Positions 52,854 through 62,416 of a DNA stretch of 64,000 nt are shown here, in pieces. The first letter of the stretch is position 1. Each line of letters starts with the position of its first letter. The DNA comes from Lelliottia sp. JS-SCA-14 (GTDB lineage: Bacteria > Pseudomonadota > Gammaproteobacteria > Enterobacterales > Enterobacteriaceae). Under the pieces are notes generated by a model, which was not told the DNA's origin, did not search any database, and saw only the letters and a list, made by a program, of their open reading frames with translations. The position numbers were made by a program, and so were the translations under genes. The stretch covers positions 3,038,001 to 3,102,000 of the forward strand of contig NZ_CP141606.1 of the NCBI RefSeq assembly GCF_035593345.1, read 5' to 3'.

Positions 52854-53926
52854 TTTGTTAACCCCAGACGCTCACGTTGATAACTCCCATCCTGCACTCG
52901 CTCACACCATCTAAAATTAGCCAGATACCACTCAACGGTTTTGCGGATCCCGCTCTCAAACGTCTCTTGCGGTTCCCAACCCAGCTCTTCGCCAATTTTA
53001 TGGGCATCGATCGCATAACGACGGTCATGTCCCGGACGGTCTGTGACGTAAGTAATCTGATCGCGATATGACCCTTCTTTAGGAACGATTTCATCCAGAA
53101 GGTCGCAGATGGTGTGAACAACATCGAGGTTTTGCTTCTCGTTATGACCACCGATGTTGTACGTTTCGCCGGGCTTACCCTGAGTGACTACGGTATAGAG
53201 CGCGCGGGCATGATCTTCCACATACAGCCAGTCGCGGATCTGGTCGCCCTTGCCATAAATAGGCAGTGCTTTACCGTCCAGGGCATTCAGGATAACCAGC
53301 GGGATCAGTTTTTCCGGGAAATGGTATGGACCGTAGTTGTTAGAGCAGTTGGTCACCATGGTTGGGAAACCATAGGTGCGAAGCCAGGCGCGGACCAAAT
53401 GATCGCTCGAAGCCTTAGAAGCAGAATACGGGCTGCTCGGCGCATAAGCGGTTGTTTCAGTAAACAGTGGCAGTTCGCTTGACGCCGGATGCTCGTCAGG
53501 ATGAGGCAGATCGCCATACACTTCGTCAGTCGAAATATGGTGGAAGCGGAATGCGGCTTTGGCTTCATCACTCAGTGTTGACCAGTAGGTGCGAGCGGCC
53601 TCCAGAAGGACATAAGTGCCGACGATATTCGTTTCGATAAACGCCGCCGGGCCAGTGATAGAACGATCCACATGACTTTCCGCTGCAAGATGCATCACCG
53701 CATCAGGCTTATGAGCAGCAAAAATACGTTCCATCGCCGCTTTGTCGCAGATGTCTGCCTGCTCAAACGCATAACGCTCGCTATCACTCACATCAGCAAG
53801 CGATTCCAGGTTACCGGCATAGGTCAATTTGTCGACATTGACCACTTCATCCTGGGTATTTTTAATAATATGCCGTACTACAGCTGAACCGATAAAACCG
53901 GCACCGCCAGTAACAAGAATTTTCAC
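52850..53926 (-). CDS. rmlB: dTDP-glucose 4,6-dehydratase
   Basis: A 358-residue extended SDR enzyme and first gene of the O-antigen operon. GGAGFIGSA binds NAD; catalytic Thr133-Asp134-Glu135 (STDEVYGD) and Tyr167-xxx-Lys171 (YSASKAS) are intact. Produces dTDP-4-keto-6-deoxyglucose. Base composition is close to the backbone while the genes after it are AT-rich, so it lies at the conserved edge of the cluster where recombination with other O loci usually occurs. Confidence 0.96.
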   Translation of the reverse strand: MKILVTGGAGFIGSAVVRHIIKNTQDEVVNVDKLTYAGNLESLADVSDSERYAFEQADICDKAAMERIFAAHKPDAVMHLAAESHVDRSITGPAAFIETNIVGTYVLLEAARTYWSTLSDEAKAAFRFHHISTDEVYGDLPHPDEHPASSELPLFTETTAYAPSSPYSASKASSDHLVRAWLRTYGFPTMVTNCSNNYGPYHFPEKLIPLVILNALDGKALPIYGKGDQIRDWLYVEDHARALYTVVTQGKPGETYNIGGHNEKQNLDVVHTICDLLDEIVPKEGSYRDQITYVTDRPGHDRRYAIDAHKIGEELGWEPQETFESGIRKTVEWYLANFRWCERVQDGSYQRERLGLTK

Positions 53927-54313
53927 GTTAGCTATTCCGTAGATTGAATATATCGAGATATTGATGTTCTGAATTCAGGATAATAGGGACGAAAACAGAA
54001 AATTGACACGCTACCGCCCCAGGCTTAACAGCTACCAGTGCACTGAGCGATTGCTTAAAATGAGTGTTCTGCGGTCAGTTTCCGGACGTAAAAAAACCAG
54101 TGGATAACCACAGAAGAACGTTAATTGTCGTCCTTATCGCCCCCAGAAACAAGTAGAAATCCTTATCAAGTAGTCCAAAAAAACAACAGGTAACTCATTG
54201 TAATTCTGGGAATTTAAAAACAAAAAACGGCAACTATCAATCTTGAGGATTTACCTTCGCTCAGGATGACGGTTGCCGCTACTTTGCTCGTGGCGCTTAA
54301 CAGGACTGAAGAA
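53927..54313 (-). promoter_or_regulatory. O-antigen operon leader region with promoter and untranslated leader
   Basis: This 387-bp gene-free stretch lies between galF and rmlB, both read leftwards. It must contain the operon promoter upstream of the JUMPstart element (54007-54045), then an untranslated leader of roughly 80-100 bases. I cannot assign the -35/-10 boxes with confidence. No small gene is supported. Confidence 0.75.
54007..54045 (-). promoter_or_regulatory. JUMPstart element with ops site (RfaH recruitment)
   Basis: On the minus strand this 39-bp element starts cagtgcactggtagctg and ends with the 8-10 bp ops core ggcggtagcg (54018-54009). RfaH binds RNA polymerase paused at ops and prevents Rho termination over long, AT-rich polysaccharide operons. 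It lies 80 bp upstream of the rmlB start. Confidence 0.95.
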
Positions 54314-55210
54314 TCACTCGCTCGTGAGCATCTTCTCAATGCTCTTACGGAACTTCGCGCCCTCTTTGAGGTTACGCAGCCCGTAGTTCACGAACGCCTG
54401 CATGTACCCCATTTTCTTACCGCAGTCGTAGCTGTCGCCGGTCATTAGCATCGCATCAACGGACTGTTTCTTCGCCAGCTCGGCGATTGCATCTGTCAGC
54501 TGAATACGTTCCCATGCGCCCGGTTCTGTTTTTTCCAGTTCGGCCCAGATATCAGCGTTCAGTACGTAGCGGCCCACCGCCATCAGATCGGAAGCCAGAG
54601 TCTGCGGCTGATCGGGTTTTTCGATGAACTCGACGATACGGCTCACCTGCCCTTCTGAATCCAGCGGCTCTTTAGTTTTAATCACAGAGTACTCGGACAG
54701 ATCGCCTTTCATGCGTTTTGCCAGCACCTGGCTGCGGCCCGTTTCATTGAAACGCGCGACCATAGCGGCAAGGTTGTAACGCAGCGGATCGGCAGACGCA
54801 TTGTCAAGAATGATATCTGGCAGCACGACGATGAATGGGTTGTCACCCACGATAGGGCGAGCACAAAGAATGGAGTGTCCCAGGCCCAGCGGCTGCGCCT
54901 GGCGAACGTTCATGATGGTCACCCCTGGCGGGCAGATAGACTGCACTTCGGCCAGAAGCTGACGCTTAACACGCTGCTCAAGCAGCGCTTCGAGTTCGTA
55001 AGAGGTGTCGAAGTGGTTCTCTACCGCATTCTTGGATGAATGGGTCACCAGAACGATTTCTTTGATCCCTGCAGCAACAATCTCGTCAACGATGTACTGA
55101 ATCATCGGCTTGTCGACGATCGGTAGCATTTCTTTTGGAATCGCCTTCGTGGCTGGCAGCATATGCATGCCCAGACCCGCTACCGGAATGACTGCTTTCA
55201 AATTAATCAT
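54314..55210 (-). CDS. galF: GalF, UTP-glucose-1-phosphate uridylyltransferase-like protein
   Basis: A 298-residue protein of the GalU family. It matches E. coli GalF from [29 protein letters not shown] to the C-terminus; the methionine in GLGMHML replaces the threonine of GalU's GLGTRML, the change associated with low catalytic activity of GalF. In E. coli it is thought to modulate UDP-glucose supply. ATG at 55210 with aaggtgga upstream is preferred over a GTG at 55222. Classical left border gene of O-antigen clusters. Confidence 0.95.
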   Translation of the reverse strand: MINLKAVIPVAGLGMHMLPATKAIPKEMLPIVDKPMIQYIVDEIVAAGIKEIVLVTHSSKNAVENHFDTSYELEALLEQRVKRQLLAEVQSICPPGVTIMNVRQAQPLGLGHSILCARPIVGDNPFIVVLPDIILDNASADPLRYNLAAMVARFNETGRSQVLAKRMKGDLSEYSVIKTKEPLDSEGQVSRIVEFIEKPDQPQTLASDLMAVGRYVLNADIWAELEKTEPGAWERIQLTDAIAELAKKQSVDAMLMTGDSYDCGKKMGYMQAFVNYGLRNLKEGAKFRKSIEKMLTSE

Positions 55211-55387
55211 TATTTCTTCCACCTTAAAATGGTTGCCGAATTATAGCTGTTAAACCTGTTTTCGCCAGCATGTTTTGCGGTAATTCTGGACCTGATGGTA
55301 CGCTTTCGACCCACAAAATACAGTAGTTGTTGTCCGAATACGTCACAGTTCTGCCCCAGAATAATCGCAAAATGGCTGGCGCAAAAC

Positions 55388-56779
55388 CTATCTGTGGGGC
55401 AATTTGAAGTTCAACCTCTCCACATTCACCACCTGCTGATCCACCCGGTCGATATCCACCGAACTCTGCCCTTTCTCATTCACCGCATGGATGTTTGCCA
55501 GCGACAGCAACGTCTTGTCTTTCGCCATAAACTTGCCGCGCACGTCTTTGCGCAGGTCAAAATTCATCTTCAGCGCGGGCCCAACGGTCGCTTCCTGCAT
55601 CACCTTAATGTTACGCAAAAACAGATGCTGCGGTTTGTTATGCAGTTCAAGCGTAGCACGCTGCATCTCGACGTTGGTGATGGCGACAAATGAAGTCGCA
55701 TTGCCGGACGAAATCTGGATACCGCGCAGTTTATATGCCAGCTCACGATTATCCAGGTGGATGTTGTTGAGCCTGAAGTTCTGCGGGATCGACAGATAGT
55801 CGCCCTTAATCACCCCGTAACCGATCAGCATACCGGCGCTGTTGACCATCTCGACGTTGTCGATGACAAAATTATCGCAGCCGTAAATCGCCACCGTCGC
55901 GTTATCAATCCCCGCTTTCTTACTGAAATCCGGAGTGATGTTTTTCGCTTTGACGTTACGGATGATGAAGTGTTTACCGTTCTCGACGTGAACCAGCTGG
56001 CGGCAGTTACTCCCGGTGATGTTTGCCACCACAAAGTTCTTCACCGTCTGCTTTTCCGGGTAGTCGTTATCGTACGTACTCCCGGCCAGGCCGATGCCGA
56101 TGCCCCAGTTAATCTTGCCGTTGGTGCAGTTGATGTTGTCGATGACGTGGTCGGAGATCAGGATATTGCGATCGTTGATGGCCACGTTCCACTCGATCGC
56201 ATCGCCCTGCAGATGGCTGAAACGACTATTGGTGATCCGCGCCCCGTCGACCTGATTATGGAATCCCTGTCGCAGAATGGCGTAGTTGGCCTGCGACACG
56301 CTGATATTGTCGATCAGCAAATTACGCATGACCCGCGGCTTTTTGCCCCCGATGTATATCTGCGTCACCGGGCCAAAGCCGCTCATCGCCAGCCCCTGGA
56401 TCACACAGTCAGAACCGCGCACATCCAGGGTGATATTTTCCGTGCGGCCCTGCCCTTCGCCGATCACTTTACTGCCTTCCTGCAGCACGAAGCGCCCGCG
56501 ACCATTCCCGGTCAGCGCACCGCGGATAAGCAAGGTTTTGCCATCGGGAATAAAAATCCCGGTGTTGATGTTCTCGCAGGTGAGTCCCGCCGGGACCACC
56601 ACCGTGTCGCCATCGACGAAGGCCTGCTTAAAGGCCGCGATCCAGTCCTTGCGATTGTACTGGCTGATGTCGACCGTCCCGCCCCCCGCCGCCCGCGCAA
56701 GGCGGGAGGTAAGCAGCGGCGTCGCGGCCAGCAAAGAGCAGGAGGTCACGAAAGTGCGTCGGGTTATTTTTTTCAGCAT
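55388..56779 (-). CDS. wcaM: Colanic acid biosynthesis protein WcaM
   Basis: A 463-residue protein, the last gene of the colanic acid operon. The N-terminus [13 protein letters not shown] with a hydrophobic stretch looks like a twin-arginine signal (cleavage near ARAAG). The body is a right-handed parallel beta-helix, with repeated asparagine/valine-rich coils (for example [30 protein letters not shown]), a fold shared with polysaccharide lyases and hydrolases. The exact function is unknown; a periplasmic role acting on the polymer is plausible. 11-bp gap to wcaL. Confidence 0.93.
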   Translation of the reverse strand: MLKKITRRTFVTSCSLLAATPLLTSRLARAAGGGTVDISQYNRKDWIAAFKQAFVDGDTVVVPAGLTCENINTGIFIPDGKTLLIRGALTGNGRGRFVLQEGSKVIGEGQGRTENITLDVRGSDCVIQGLAMSGFGPVTQIYIGGKKPRVMRNLLIDNISVSQANYAILRQGFHNQVDGARITNSRFSHLQGDAIEWNVAINDRNILISDHVIDNINCTNGKINWGIGIGLAGSTYDNDYPEKQTVKNFVVANITGSNCRQLVHVENGKHFIIRNVKAKNITPDFSKKAGIDNATVAIYGCDNFVIDNVEMVNSAGMLIGYGVIKGDYLSIPQNFRLNNIHLDNRELAYKLRGIQISSGNATSFVAITNVEMQRATLELHNKPQHLFLRNIKVMQEATVGPALKMNFDLRKDVRGKFMAKDKTLLSLANIHAVNEKGQSSVDIDRVDQQVVNVERLNFKLPHR

Positions 56780-56790
56780 ACCACCTCGGC

Positions 56791-58011
56791 TTATAGCGTT
56801 TGTAACAGGCTCGCTAACTGACGATTTATCACCTGCTGATTAAATTCGGTTTCGACTTTTTGCCGCGCGTTGTGCAGCACAGGGGCCAGCGCCTGCTGAT
56901 CGATATCGCTAAACGCCGCCAGCTGGTCGGCCAGCGCCGAGGCGTTGTTTTCCGGCACCAGCCAGCCGGAATGGCCGGGCTCGATCAGCTCCGGAATACC
57001 GCTGTGCACGGTGGACACGACCGGAATACCGACCGCCATCGCCTCCATCAGCGCGACGGGGATCCCTTCCATATCGCCGTCTGCGCCGGTGACGGACGGC
57101 AGCAAAAACACATCTGCCTCGTCGAGCATGGCTTTGACTTCATGGCTGGGTTTAAAGCCCGGCATCTCGACAACGCCTTCGAGCTGATATTGTTCGATCA
57201 GCGTGCGCAGGCGGCGCTCCCACGGGCCAATCCCGAGGATGCGATAGTGGAAATCCACCCCGCGCGACTTGAGCTGACGGCAGGCTTCGATCGCCACATG
57301 CAGCCCTTTTTTCTCGGTGAGACGCGCCACGGAGATAATTTGCAACGGTTTGCCCGGCACTTTCACCGGGCGCTGGGTGAAGCGCTCCATGTTCACCCCC
57401 ATCCGCGACACGGTGATTTTGTCGGACGGACAGCCCATGGTTTTCAGCCGTCCGGCCCACAGGTCGCTGATTGGCAGCATCATGTCGCCGCGACGAAAAA
57501 GCTGCTGATATTCACCGGTGTAATGGTTCAACACCTCATGGCTGGAGATGTCGATCCCGTGGAAAATGGTCGCGATTTTGCCGTCAATGACGCCCAGCTC
57601 GCGCAGCTTTGCCGCAGTCACGCCAGCCGGGCCAAAGTGGGCGATAAACACATCGGCACGAAACGGTCGCGCGGTTTGCCCGCTAATCGACGAGAGGATC
57701 AGGTTGCGCGACTCCGCGCCGTAGCGCGACACATTCAGCGCCCGCCACGTCGAGGGACGATGCAACCCGCACAGCGTCCGGGTTGCACGGTAGCGCAGCT
57801 TCGCCAGACGGCCCTGCGGCTCATCCTGCAGCCAGCGGGTTTTCGCCGCAAGATCGTACTGCGTCCAGGCCGCATGGGTATTCTGCGTATCGCCCTTTTG
57901 CAGGGCGACAATCTCCACGTCGTATCCCATATCGATAAACGCGGTGATTTGGTTGAGCACAAAAGTTTCAGACGAGAGCGGGAATTTCAGTAAGAAGAAT
58001 CCAACCTTCAT
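56791..58011 (-). CDS. wcaL: Colanic acid glycosyltransferase WcaL
   Basis: A 406-residue GT4 enzyme equal in length to E. coli WcaL. Start [21 protein letters not shown], donor-domain [20 protein letters not shown] and the [17 protein letters not shown] region are typical. In the pathway it adds a galactosyl residue to the colanic acid unit according to published assignments. Overlaps wcaK by 4 bp (ATGA). Confidence 0.94.
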   Translation of the reverse strand: MKVGFFLLKFPLSSETFVLNQITAFIDMGYDVEIVALQKGDTQNTHAAWTQYDLAAKTRWLQDEPQGRLAKLRYRATRTLCGLHRPSTWRALNVSRYGAESRNLILSSISGQTARPFRADVFIAHFGPAGVTAAKLRELGVIDGKIATIFHGIDISSHEVLNHYTGEYQQLFRRGDMMLPISDLWAGRLKTMGCPSDKITVSRMGVNMERFTQRPVKVPGKPLQIISVARLTEKKGLHVAIEACRQLKSRGVDFHYRILGIGPWERRLRTLIEQYQLEGVVEMPGFKPSHEVKAMLDEADVFLLPSVTGADGDMEGIPVALMEAMAVGIPVVSTVHSGIPELIEPGHSGWLVPENNASALADQLAAFSDIDQQALAPVLHNARQKVETEFNQQVINRQLASLLQTL

Positions 58012-59288
58012 TTGCCCTCCCCGATGCGGTCGAGGACGGATTTGACCATGCTGATGCCGTTTTCGCGTTCCGCTTTCACCGCGCGCGCCAGGCGTTCGTT
58101 GACCTCCGGAAGCTGGCCCAGCGTGTCACCGACCATCGCGCCCAAAGAACCGTCGAGCAGATGGCGAATATCCACCGCCATCTCCGGCATGCCGAGCTGC
58201 TGCATGATGCCCGCCGATTTGTGTTCGTAGTTGATGGCAATCGCCGGCGTACCAAAGTTCATGGAGATAATCGCCGAGTGCAGGCGCGTGCCCACCGTCA
58301 GGTCGCAGGCGGAAAGCAGTTTGCCCATCTCCAGGTCGTTGAGCTCGTCCATCACCACGTGGTACCGCGACGGATCGTTAACCAGATTGCGCAGGTTCAG
58401 CGCCACCATGCGGTCATCTTTGTTGTAGCTGTCGATCCCGGTACAGGTCGAGAGCGCCAGCACCTGATACCCGCTGTCGAGCACGCGATTCACCACTTCG
58501 GCAAACGCCTGTTCGTAGGCGGCCTGGGTGGTTCCCAGACGTTTATCAAATGGCGCCAGTTCGCGCAGGGTGATGGCGACGGTTTTCTGCTTTGCCGCCA
58601 CGTTCAGCCAGTGCTGAACCGCGTAGCTGGCCTCGAAGTTGTCGTTCTGATGGTCCACCAGCCAGGCCGTATCCACGCCGTGTTCCACTTTCGACGTATC
58701 AATCTCACTGCGTTTCATCAGATCGAGGCTCACGGATTCCCGCAGGATCAGCGCGTCGCAGTGGCCAAAAACATAGTTTGCCAGCTGGTTGAACTGCGGA
58801 TCCTGGAACGGCCCGACGCTGTGACCAATCATAAACAGCGGTTTTTTCGCCATGAACGTACAGAGCGCATGCTCAAACTGCGGCACGCCGTACAGATCGA
58901 CAAAGAAGGATCCGCCGACCTGGATAATGGCGTCGTAGCCCGACAGCAGGCGCACAAAATCGGTAAAGCCCTGCGCGATGGCGATATTGCGCAGCTTGCC
59001 GGTGTCGGTGACGCGCGACAGCAGCACCTGATGCTGATAGCGGCGACGCAGCACTTTCTTCACGCGCCCCACCACGCCCGTCGCGGTGTTGTGCTGTTTC
59101 ATCTGGCTGTAGAGCGGATCGCCCATCACCGGGCGATTGAGTAACCACGACGAGCTCACCGGGTAGCGGCTCATCACATCCACTTCTGTCTCAGGCTCAA
59201 GGGTGTTAATGGCATCCAGCAGACCGCGCAGAATGGCGCTGTCGCCACGGTTGCCGCAGGTATGGTTGCCCAGAATCAATAATTTCAT
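58008..59288 (-). CDS. wcaK: Colanic acid pyruvyltransferase WcaK
   Basis: A 426-residue polysaccharide pyruvyltransferase that adds the pyruvate ketal to the terminal galactose. The N-terminus MKLLILGNHTCGNRGDSAILRGLLDAI and the C-terminal GTRLHSAIISMNFGTPAIAINYEHKSAGI are hallmarks of the family. ATG at 59288 has agaggt 4-5 bp upstream and gives exactly the E. coli length; longer in-frame reading to 59357 would translate the dispersed repeat. Confidence 0.95.
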   Translation of the reverse strand: MKLLILGNHTCGNRGDSAILRGLLDAINTLEPETEVDVMSRYPVSSSWLLNRPVMGDPLYSQMKQHNTATGVVGRVKKVLRRRYQHQVLLSRVTDTGKLRNIAIAQGFTDFVRLLSGYDAIIQVGGSFFVDLYGVPQFEHALCTFMAKKPLFMIGHSVGPFQDPQFNQLANYVFGHCDALILRESVSLDLMKRSEIDTSKVEHGVDTAWLVDHQNDNFEASYAVQHWLNVAAKQKTVAITLRELAPFDKRLGTTQAAYEQAFAEVVNRVLDSGYQVLALSTCTGIDSYNKDDRMVALNLRNLVNDPSRYHVVMDELNDLEMGKLLSACDLTVGTRLHSAIISMNFGTPAIAINYEHKSAGIMQQLGMPEMAVDIRHLLDGSLGAMVGDTLGQLPEVNERLARAVKAERENGISMVKSVLDRIGEGK

Positions 59289-59333
59289 AATGACCTCTAA
59301 AAGGGGTTCTTCACATAACAGGTGCGGCCTGAT

Positions 59334-59410
59334 GCCCTCACCCCGGCCCTCTCCCACAGGGAGAGGGTGAAAAGTTCCCTCTCCCCTTGGGAGAGGGTTA
59401 GGGTGAGGGG
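59334..59410. repeat. Dispersed CCCTCACCC/CCCTCTCCC palindromic repeat, copy 2
   Basis: ccctcaccccggccctctcccacagggagaggg followed after a short spacer by ccctctccccttgggagagggttagggtgaggg: two small palindromes that together form a larger inverted repeat (ccctcaccc at one end, gggtgaggg at the other). It occupies the wzxC-wcaK gap and is transcribed within the operon. Confidence 0.85.
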
Positions 59411-59414
59411 GAAA

Positions 59415-60893
59415 TCACCCCGCCCTCAGCAACGTTTTCATCTTCTCGCTGCGACAAAACTGGCGTTTCATCTCCACCACCAGCGCATTGCGGGACAGCA
59501 CAATCATCACCCCAAACGCCAGCGCACCGGCGGCGATCTGTACCGCCAGCAGTACGCCCAGCGGCAGATGGCCGTTGAGCACAATCCCTAATCCGTAACT
59601 CGCAACAAGCGTCGGCAGTGACAGGTAGAACGGCAGCCACAGGCTCAGGATGTACTGACGATAGCTGGAGCCGAGCACCGGCTTAATCATCACGAAGTAG
59701 CTCAGCACCGTGTTGACGATCTGCACCAGCAGGAAGCCCAGCGTCACGCCAATCGCGCCCGCCGTCTGGCCGCCGACGATAATCGCCGGAATAAACAGGA
59801 AGGTTTTAAACACGTTGAATTTGAAGCTGATATCGACCCGCGCTTTCGCCATCAGCAGCGACCCGATCGGATTGCCGACGGAGCGCAGCAGGCCCACCAC
59901 GCACAGCAGCTGCAGGATCGGGATGATCCCGCTCCACTTCTCGCCAAACACCAGCGGAACAAAGTTGTTAGAAACCACCATCAGCCCGAGCAGCGCCGGG
60001 AAGTTGATAATCCCCACCACCGACAGCAGCTTGTAGAAGTTCACACGCAGCTTCTCGGTGTCGTCCTGAATCTTGGCGAACGCCGGGAACAGCACGCGGG
60101 TGATGATTGGGTTGAGCTTCATCGGTGGGACAACCGCCACGTTGTACGCCAGGTTATAGCCCCCCGCGACGCTCGCCCCGAGAATACGCGCCAGCACCAG
60201 GGTGGAGAGGTTGGTGTTCACATAGTTGATAATGCTGTCGGCGGTCAGCCAGGCACCAAAACGCAGATTGGATGAGACCGACGCCAGCGAGAAATGCAGG
60301 CCCGGACGGTAAATCTTGCGGCCAAAGAACCCAAACAGCAGCGTGCGCACGGCGGTGTTGACCAGATACCCGAGGATCGCCGTCATCGCCAGCGGCCAGA
60401 AATGAGCGCTGACGACGGTGAAGGTAAAACCGGCCAGCACCGAAGAGGTCTCGATCATGCCGATTTTGTTGAACTCCAGCTCCTTTTGCATCAGGGCGCG
60501 GAACTGCTGACCGTGGGGGATCAGCACAAAGGCAAACGACAGCGTGCGGATCAGCGGCGCGAGATCCGGGTTATTCAGCACATCGCCGATAACATCGCTC
60601 AGCAAAAACACGCCCACGCACACCACCATCCCCAGCCCGACGTTGAGCCAGTACAAAGTAGTGAGTTCAAGATGGCTAATCTCTTTGCGCTGAATGATCG
60701 AGTTGGCAATCCCGAAGTCCGACAGGGTATCGGCCAGGGCGATAATCACTAATGACACCGTCAGCAAACCAAACTGATGGTTATCAATAATGCGCGCCAG
60801 CACCGTCATCTGCACCAGCCCGAGGCCGATGATGATGATGGTCGCCATCGCCGACCACTTGGCCCCGCTGATGGTTTTTTCACGTAAGCTCAT
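59415..60893 (-). CDS. wzxC: Colanic acid flippase WzxC
   Basis: A 492-residue MOP-superfamily transporter with 12-14 helices translocating the lipid-linked colanic acid unit; nearly identical to E. coli WzxC from MSLREKTISGAKWSAMATI to RSEKMKTLLRAG and of the same length. ATG at 60893 begins 1 bp after the wcaJ stop; a longer reading frame to 60917 would overlap wcaJ. Transcription then passes a palindromic repeat before wcaK. Confidence 0.95.
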   Translation of the reverse strand: MSLREKTISGAKWSAMATIIIIGLGLVQMTVLARIIDNHQFGLLTVSLVIIALADTLSDFGIANSIIQRKEISHLELTTLYWLNVGLGMVVCVGVFLLSDVIGDVLNNPDLAPLIRTLSFAFVLIPHGQQFRALMQKELEFNKIGMIETSSVLAGFTFTVVSAHFWPLAMTAILGYLVNTAVRTLLFGFFGRKIYRPGLHFSLASVSSNLRFGAWLTADSIINYVNTNLSTLVLARILGASVAGGYNLAYNVAVVPPMKLNPIITRVLFPAFAKIQDDTEKLRVNFYKLLSVVGIINFPALLGLMVVSNNFVPLVFGEKWSGIIPILQLLCVVGLLRSVGNPIGSLLMAKARVDISFKFNVFKTFLFIPAIIVGGQTAGAIGVTLGFLLVQIVNTVLSYFVMIKPVLGSSYRQYILSLWLPFYLSLPTLVASYGLGIVLNGHLPLGVLLAVQIAAGALAFGVMIVLSRNALVVEMKRQFCRSEKMKTLLRAG

Positions 60894-60894
60894 G

Positions 60895-62289
60895 TTAGTA
60901 GGCCGCTTTGTTGACAAAACCTTTGAACACCGTCAGAAACACGATCTTGATATCGAACCAGACGCTCCACTCGCGGATGTACTCCAGGTCGAACTCAACG
61001 CGTTTTTCCATTTTTTCCAGGGTATCGGTTTCCCCGCGCCAGCCGTTGATCTGCGCCCAGCCGGTAATGCCCGGCTTCACTTTGTGACGCAGCATGTAGC
61101 CTTCAATCAGCGCGCGGTACTGCTCGTTATGCGCCACCGCATGGGGACGCGGCCCGACAATCGACATCCCGCCGGTCAGCACGTTGATAAACTGCGGCAG
61201 TTCGTCCAGCGATGTGCGGCGCAGGAAGTTCCCCACGCGGGTCACGCGCGGATCGTTCTGCGTGGCCTGGGTCACGACGCTGTCGTTTTCCATCACCTTC
61301 ATGGAGCGGAATTTCCACACCATGATCGGCTTGCCGTCCATCCCGTAGCGGGTCTGGCGGAAGATAATCGGGCCGGGCGAGGTCATTTTGACCGCCAGCG
61401 CAATCCCGCACAGCACCGGGGAGATCAGCAGCAGAATCAGAGAAGAAAGGACGATATCTTCCGCGCGTTTCAGCAGACGGTTAATCCCGGAGAGCGGCGT
61501 GTCGTACAGGGGCACCACCGGCACGCCATTCACCTCTTCAATCCGCGAGTGCAGAATGTTGAAGGTAAAGACGTCAGGGATCAGGATCACCGAGCAGGTG
61601 GTGTCGGCCAGCTCGCGCATCAGGTATTTGATGCAGGACTCTTCGCTCATCTTGAGGGCGAGATAGACGTTATGAATTTTGCCCGCGCGCGCGTCTTCGA
61701 TCAGTTGCTCGTAGTTGCCCGCCCAGTCCGAGGTCACTCCGCCCGGTTTGGCGTCGTGATACACCCCCACCACGTCAAAGCCCAGCCACGGCTCTTTGCG
61801 AAAACTGTTCAGCAGCGCCTGACCTACGGGTAAATCCCCGGCCACCGCCACATAACGCTTGTTGTAGCCGCGATTGCGCAGCCACCCGGCGAAGAAGCGG
61901 ATCAGGGAGCGGCAAACCACCATCCCGACGCTGGTTAACGCATACCAGCACAGATAGGTTTTGAGGCTGTTATCGAAGTCACTGCTGAATGCCACCAGCC
62001 CGGCGCTGAAGATCAGGCTCAAGGTCCAGTTTTGCAGGAGGAGCATCAGCTCGGTGGTCATTTTGACGCCGCGGTATGATCGGTAAAAATCCGTCATCCC
62101 GCCGATCATCTGAAAGACCACCAGCGCCAGCAGCGCCATCAACAGGTGCATGTATAAAAACGACAGGTTGCTTAGCTGACACACGACCCACAGCCCACCG
62201 AACATGATGGTGATGTCAGAAAAACGCTGCACCATAGAGATTAACGATGCATTCGTTTTGGCTCGCTCGCGCTTTTTTAGATTTGTCAT
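60895..62289 (-). CDS. wcaJ: Undecaprenyl-phosphate glucose phosphotransferase WcaJ
   Basis: A 464-residue initiating transferase that loads glucose 1-phosphate on undecaprenyl phosphate for colanic acid. The N-terminal part has four to five helices, then a CoA-binding-like domain, and the C-terminal catalytic bacterial sugar transferase domain shows KMTSPGPIIFRQTRYGMDGKPIMVWKFRSM and TSLDELPQFINVLTGGMSIVGPRPH. ATG at 62289 follows caggaac and gives the E. coli length. The catalytic Asp-Glu pair (DE in LDELPQF) is intact. Confidence 0.96.
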   Translation of the reverse strand: MTNLKKRERAKTNASLISMVQRFSDITIMFGGLWVVCQLSNLSFLYMHLLMALLALVVFQMIGGMTDFYRSYRGVKMTTELMLLLQNWTLSLIFSAGLVAFSSDFDNSLKTYLCWYALTSVGMVVCRSLIRFFAGWLRNRGYNKRYVAVAGDLPVGQALLNSFRKEPWLGFDVVGVYHDAKPGGVTSDWAGNYEQLIEDARAGKIHNVYLALKMSEESCIKYLMRELADTTCSVILIPDVFTFNILHSRIEEVNGVPVVPLYDTPLSGINRLLKRAEDIVLSSLILLLISPVLCGIALAVKMTSPGPIIFRQTRYGMDGKPIMVWKFRSMKVMENDSVVTQATQNDPRVTRVGNFLRRTSLDELPQFINVLTGGMSIVGPRPHAVAHNEQYRALIEGYMLRHKVKPGITGWAQINGWRGETDTLEKMEKRVEFDLEYIREWSVWFDIKIVFLTVFKGFVNKAAY

Positions 62290-62309
62290 CGTTGTTCCTG
62301 TTTGAGTTT

Positions 62310-62404
62310 CCCCTCGTCCCGGCCCTCTCCCCATAGGGCGAGGGTGAAAAGACCGCTCCGAGCGATCCCCTCTCCCCTATGGGGAGAGGGTTAGGGTGAG
62401 GGGC
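62310..62404. repeat. Dispersed CCCTCACCC/CCCTCTCCC palindromic repeat, copy 3
   Basis: ccctcgtcccggccctctccccatagggcgaggg, a spacer, then ccctctcccctatggggagagggttagggtgagggg. Same composite layout as copy 2; here it fills the manB-wcaJ gap inside the colanic acid operon. Confidence 0.85.
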
Positions 62405-62416
62405 GACGAAATATCA

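Noticed and set aside
55757..56821. A 354-codon open frame antisense to wcaM
   Set aside because: Low-complexity Asp/His/Val/Arg composition and no family resemblance; wcaM on the other strand is clear.
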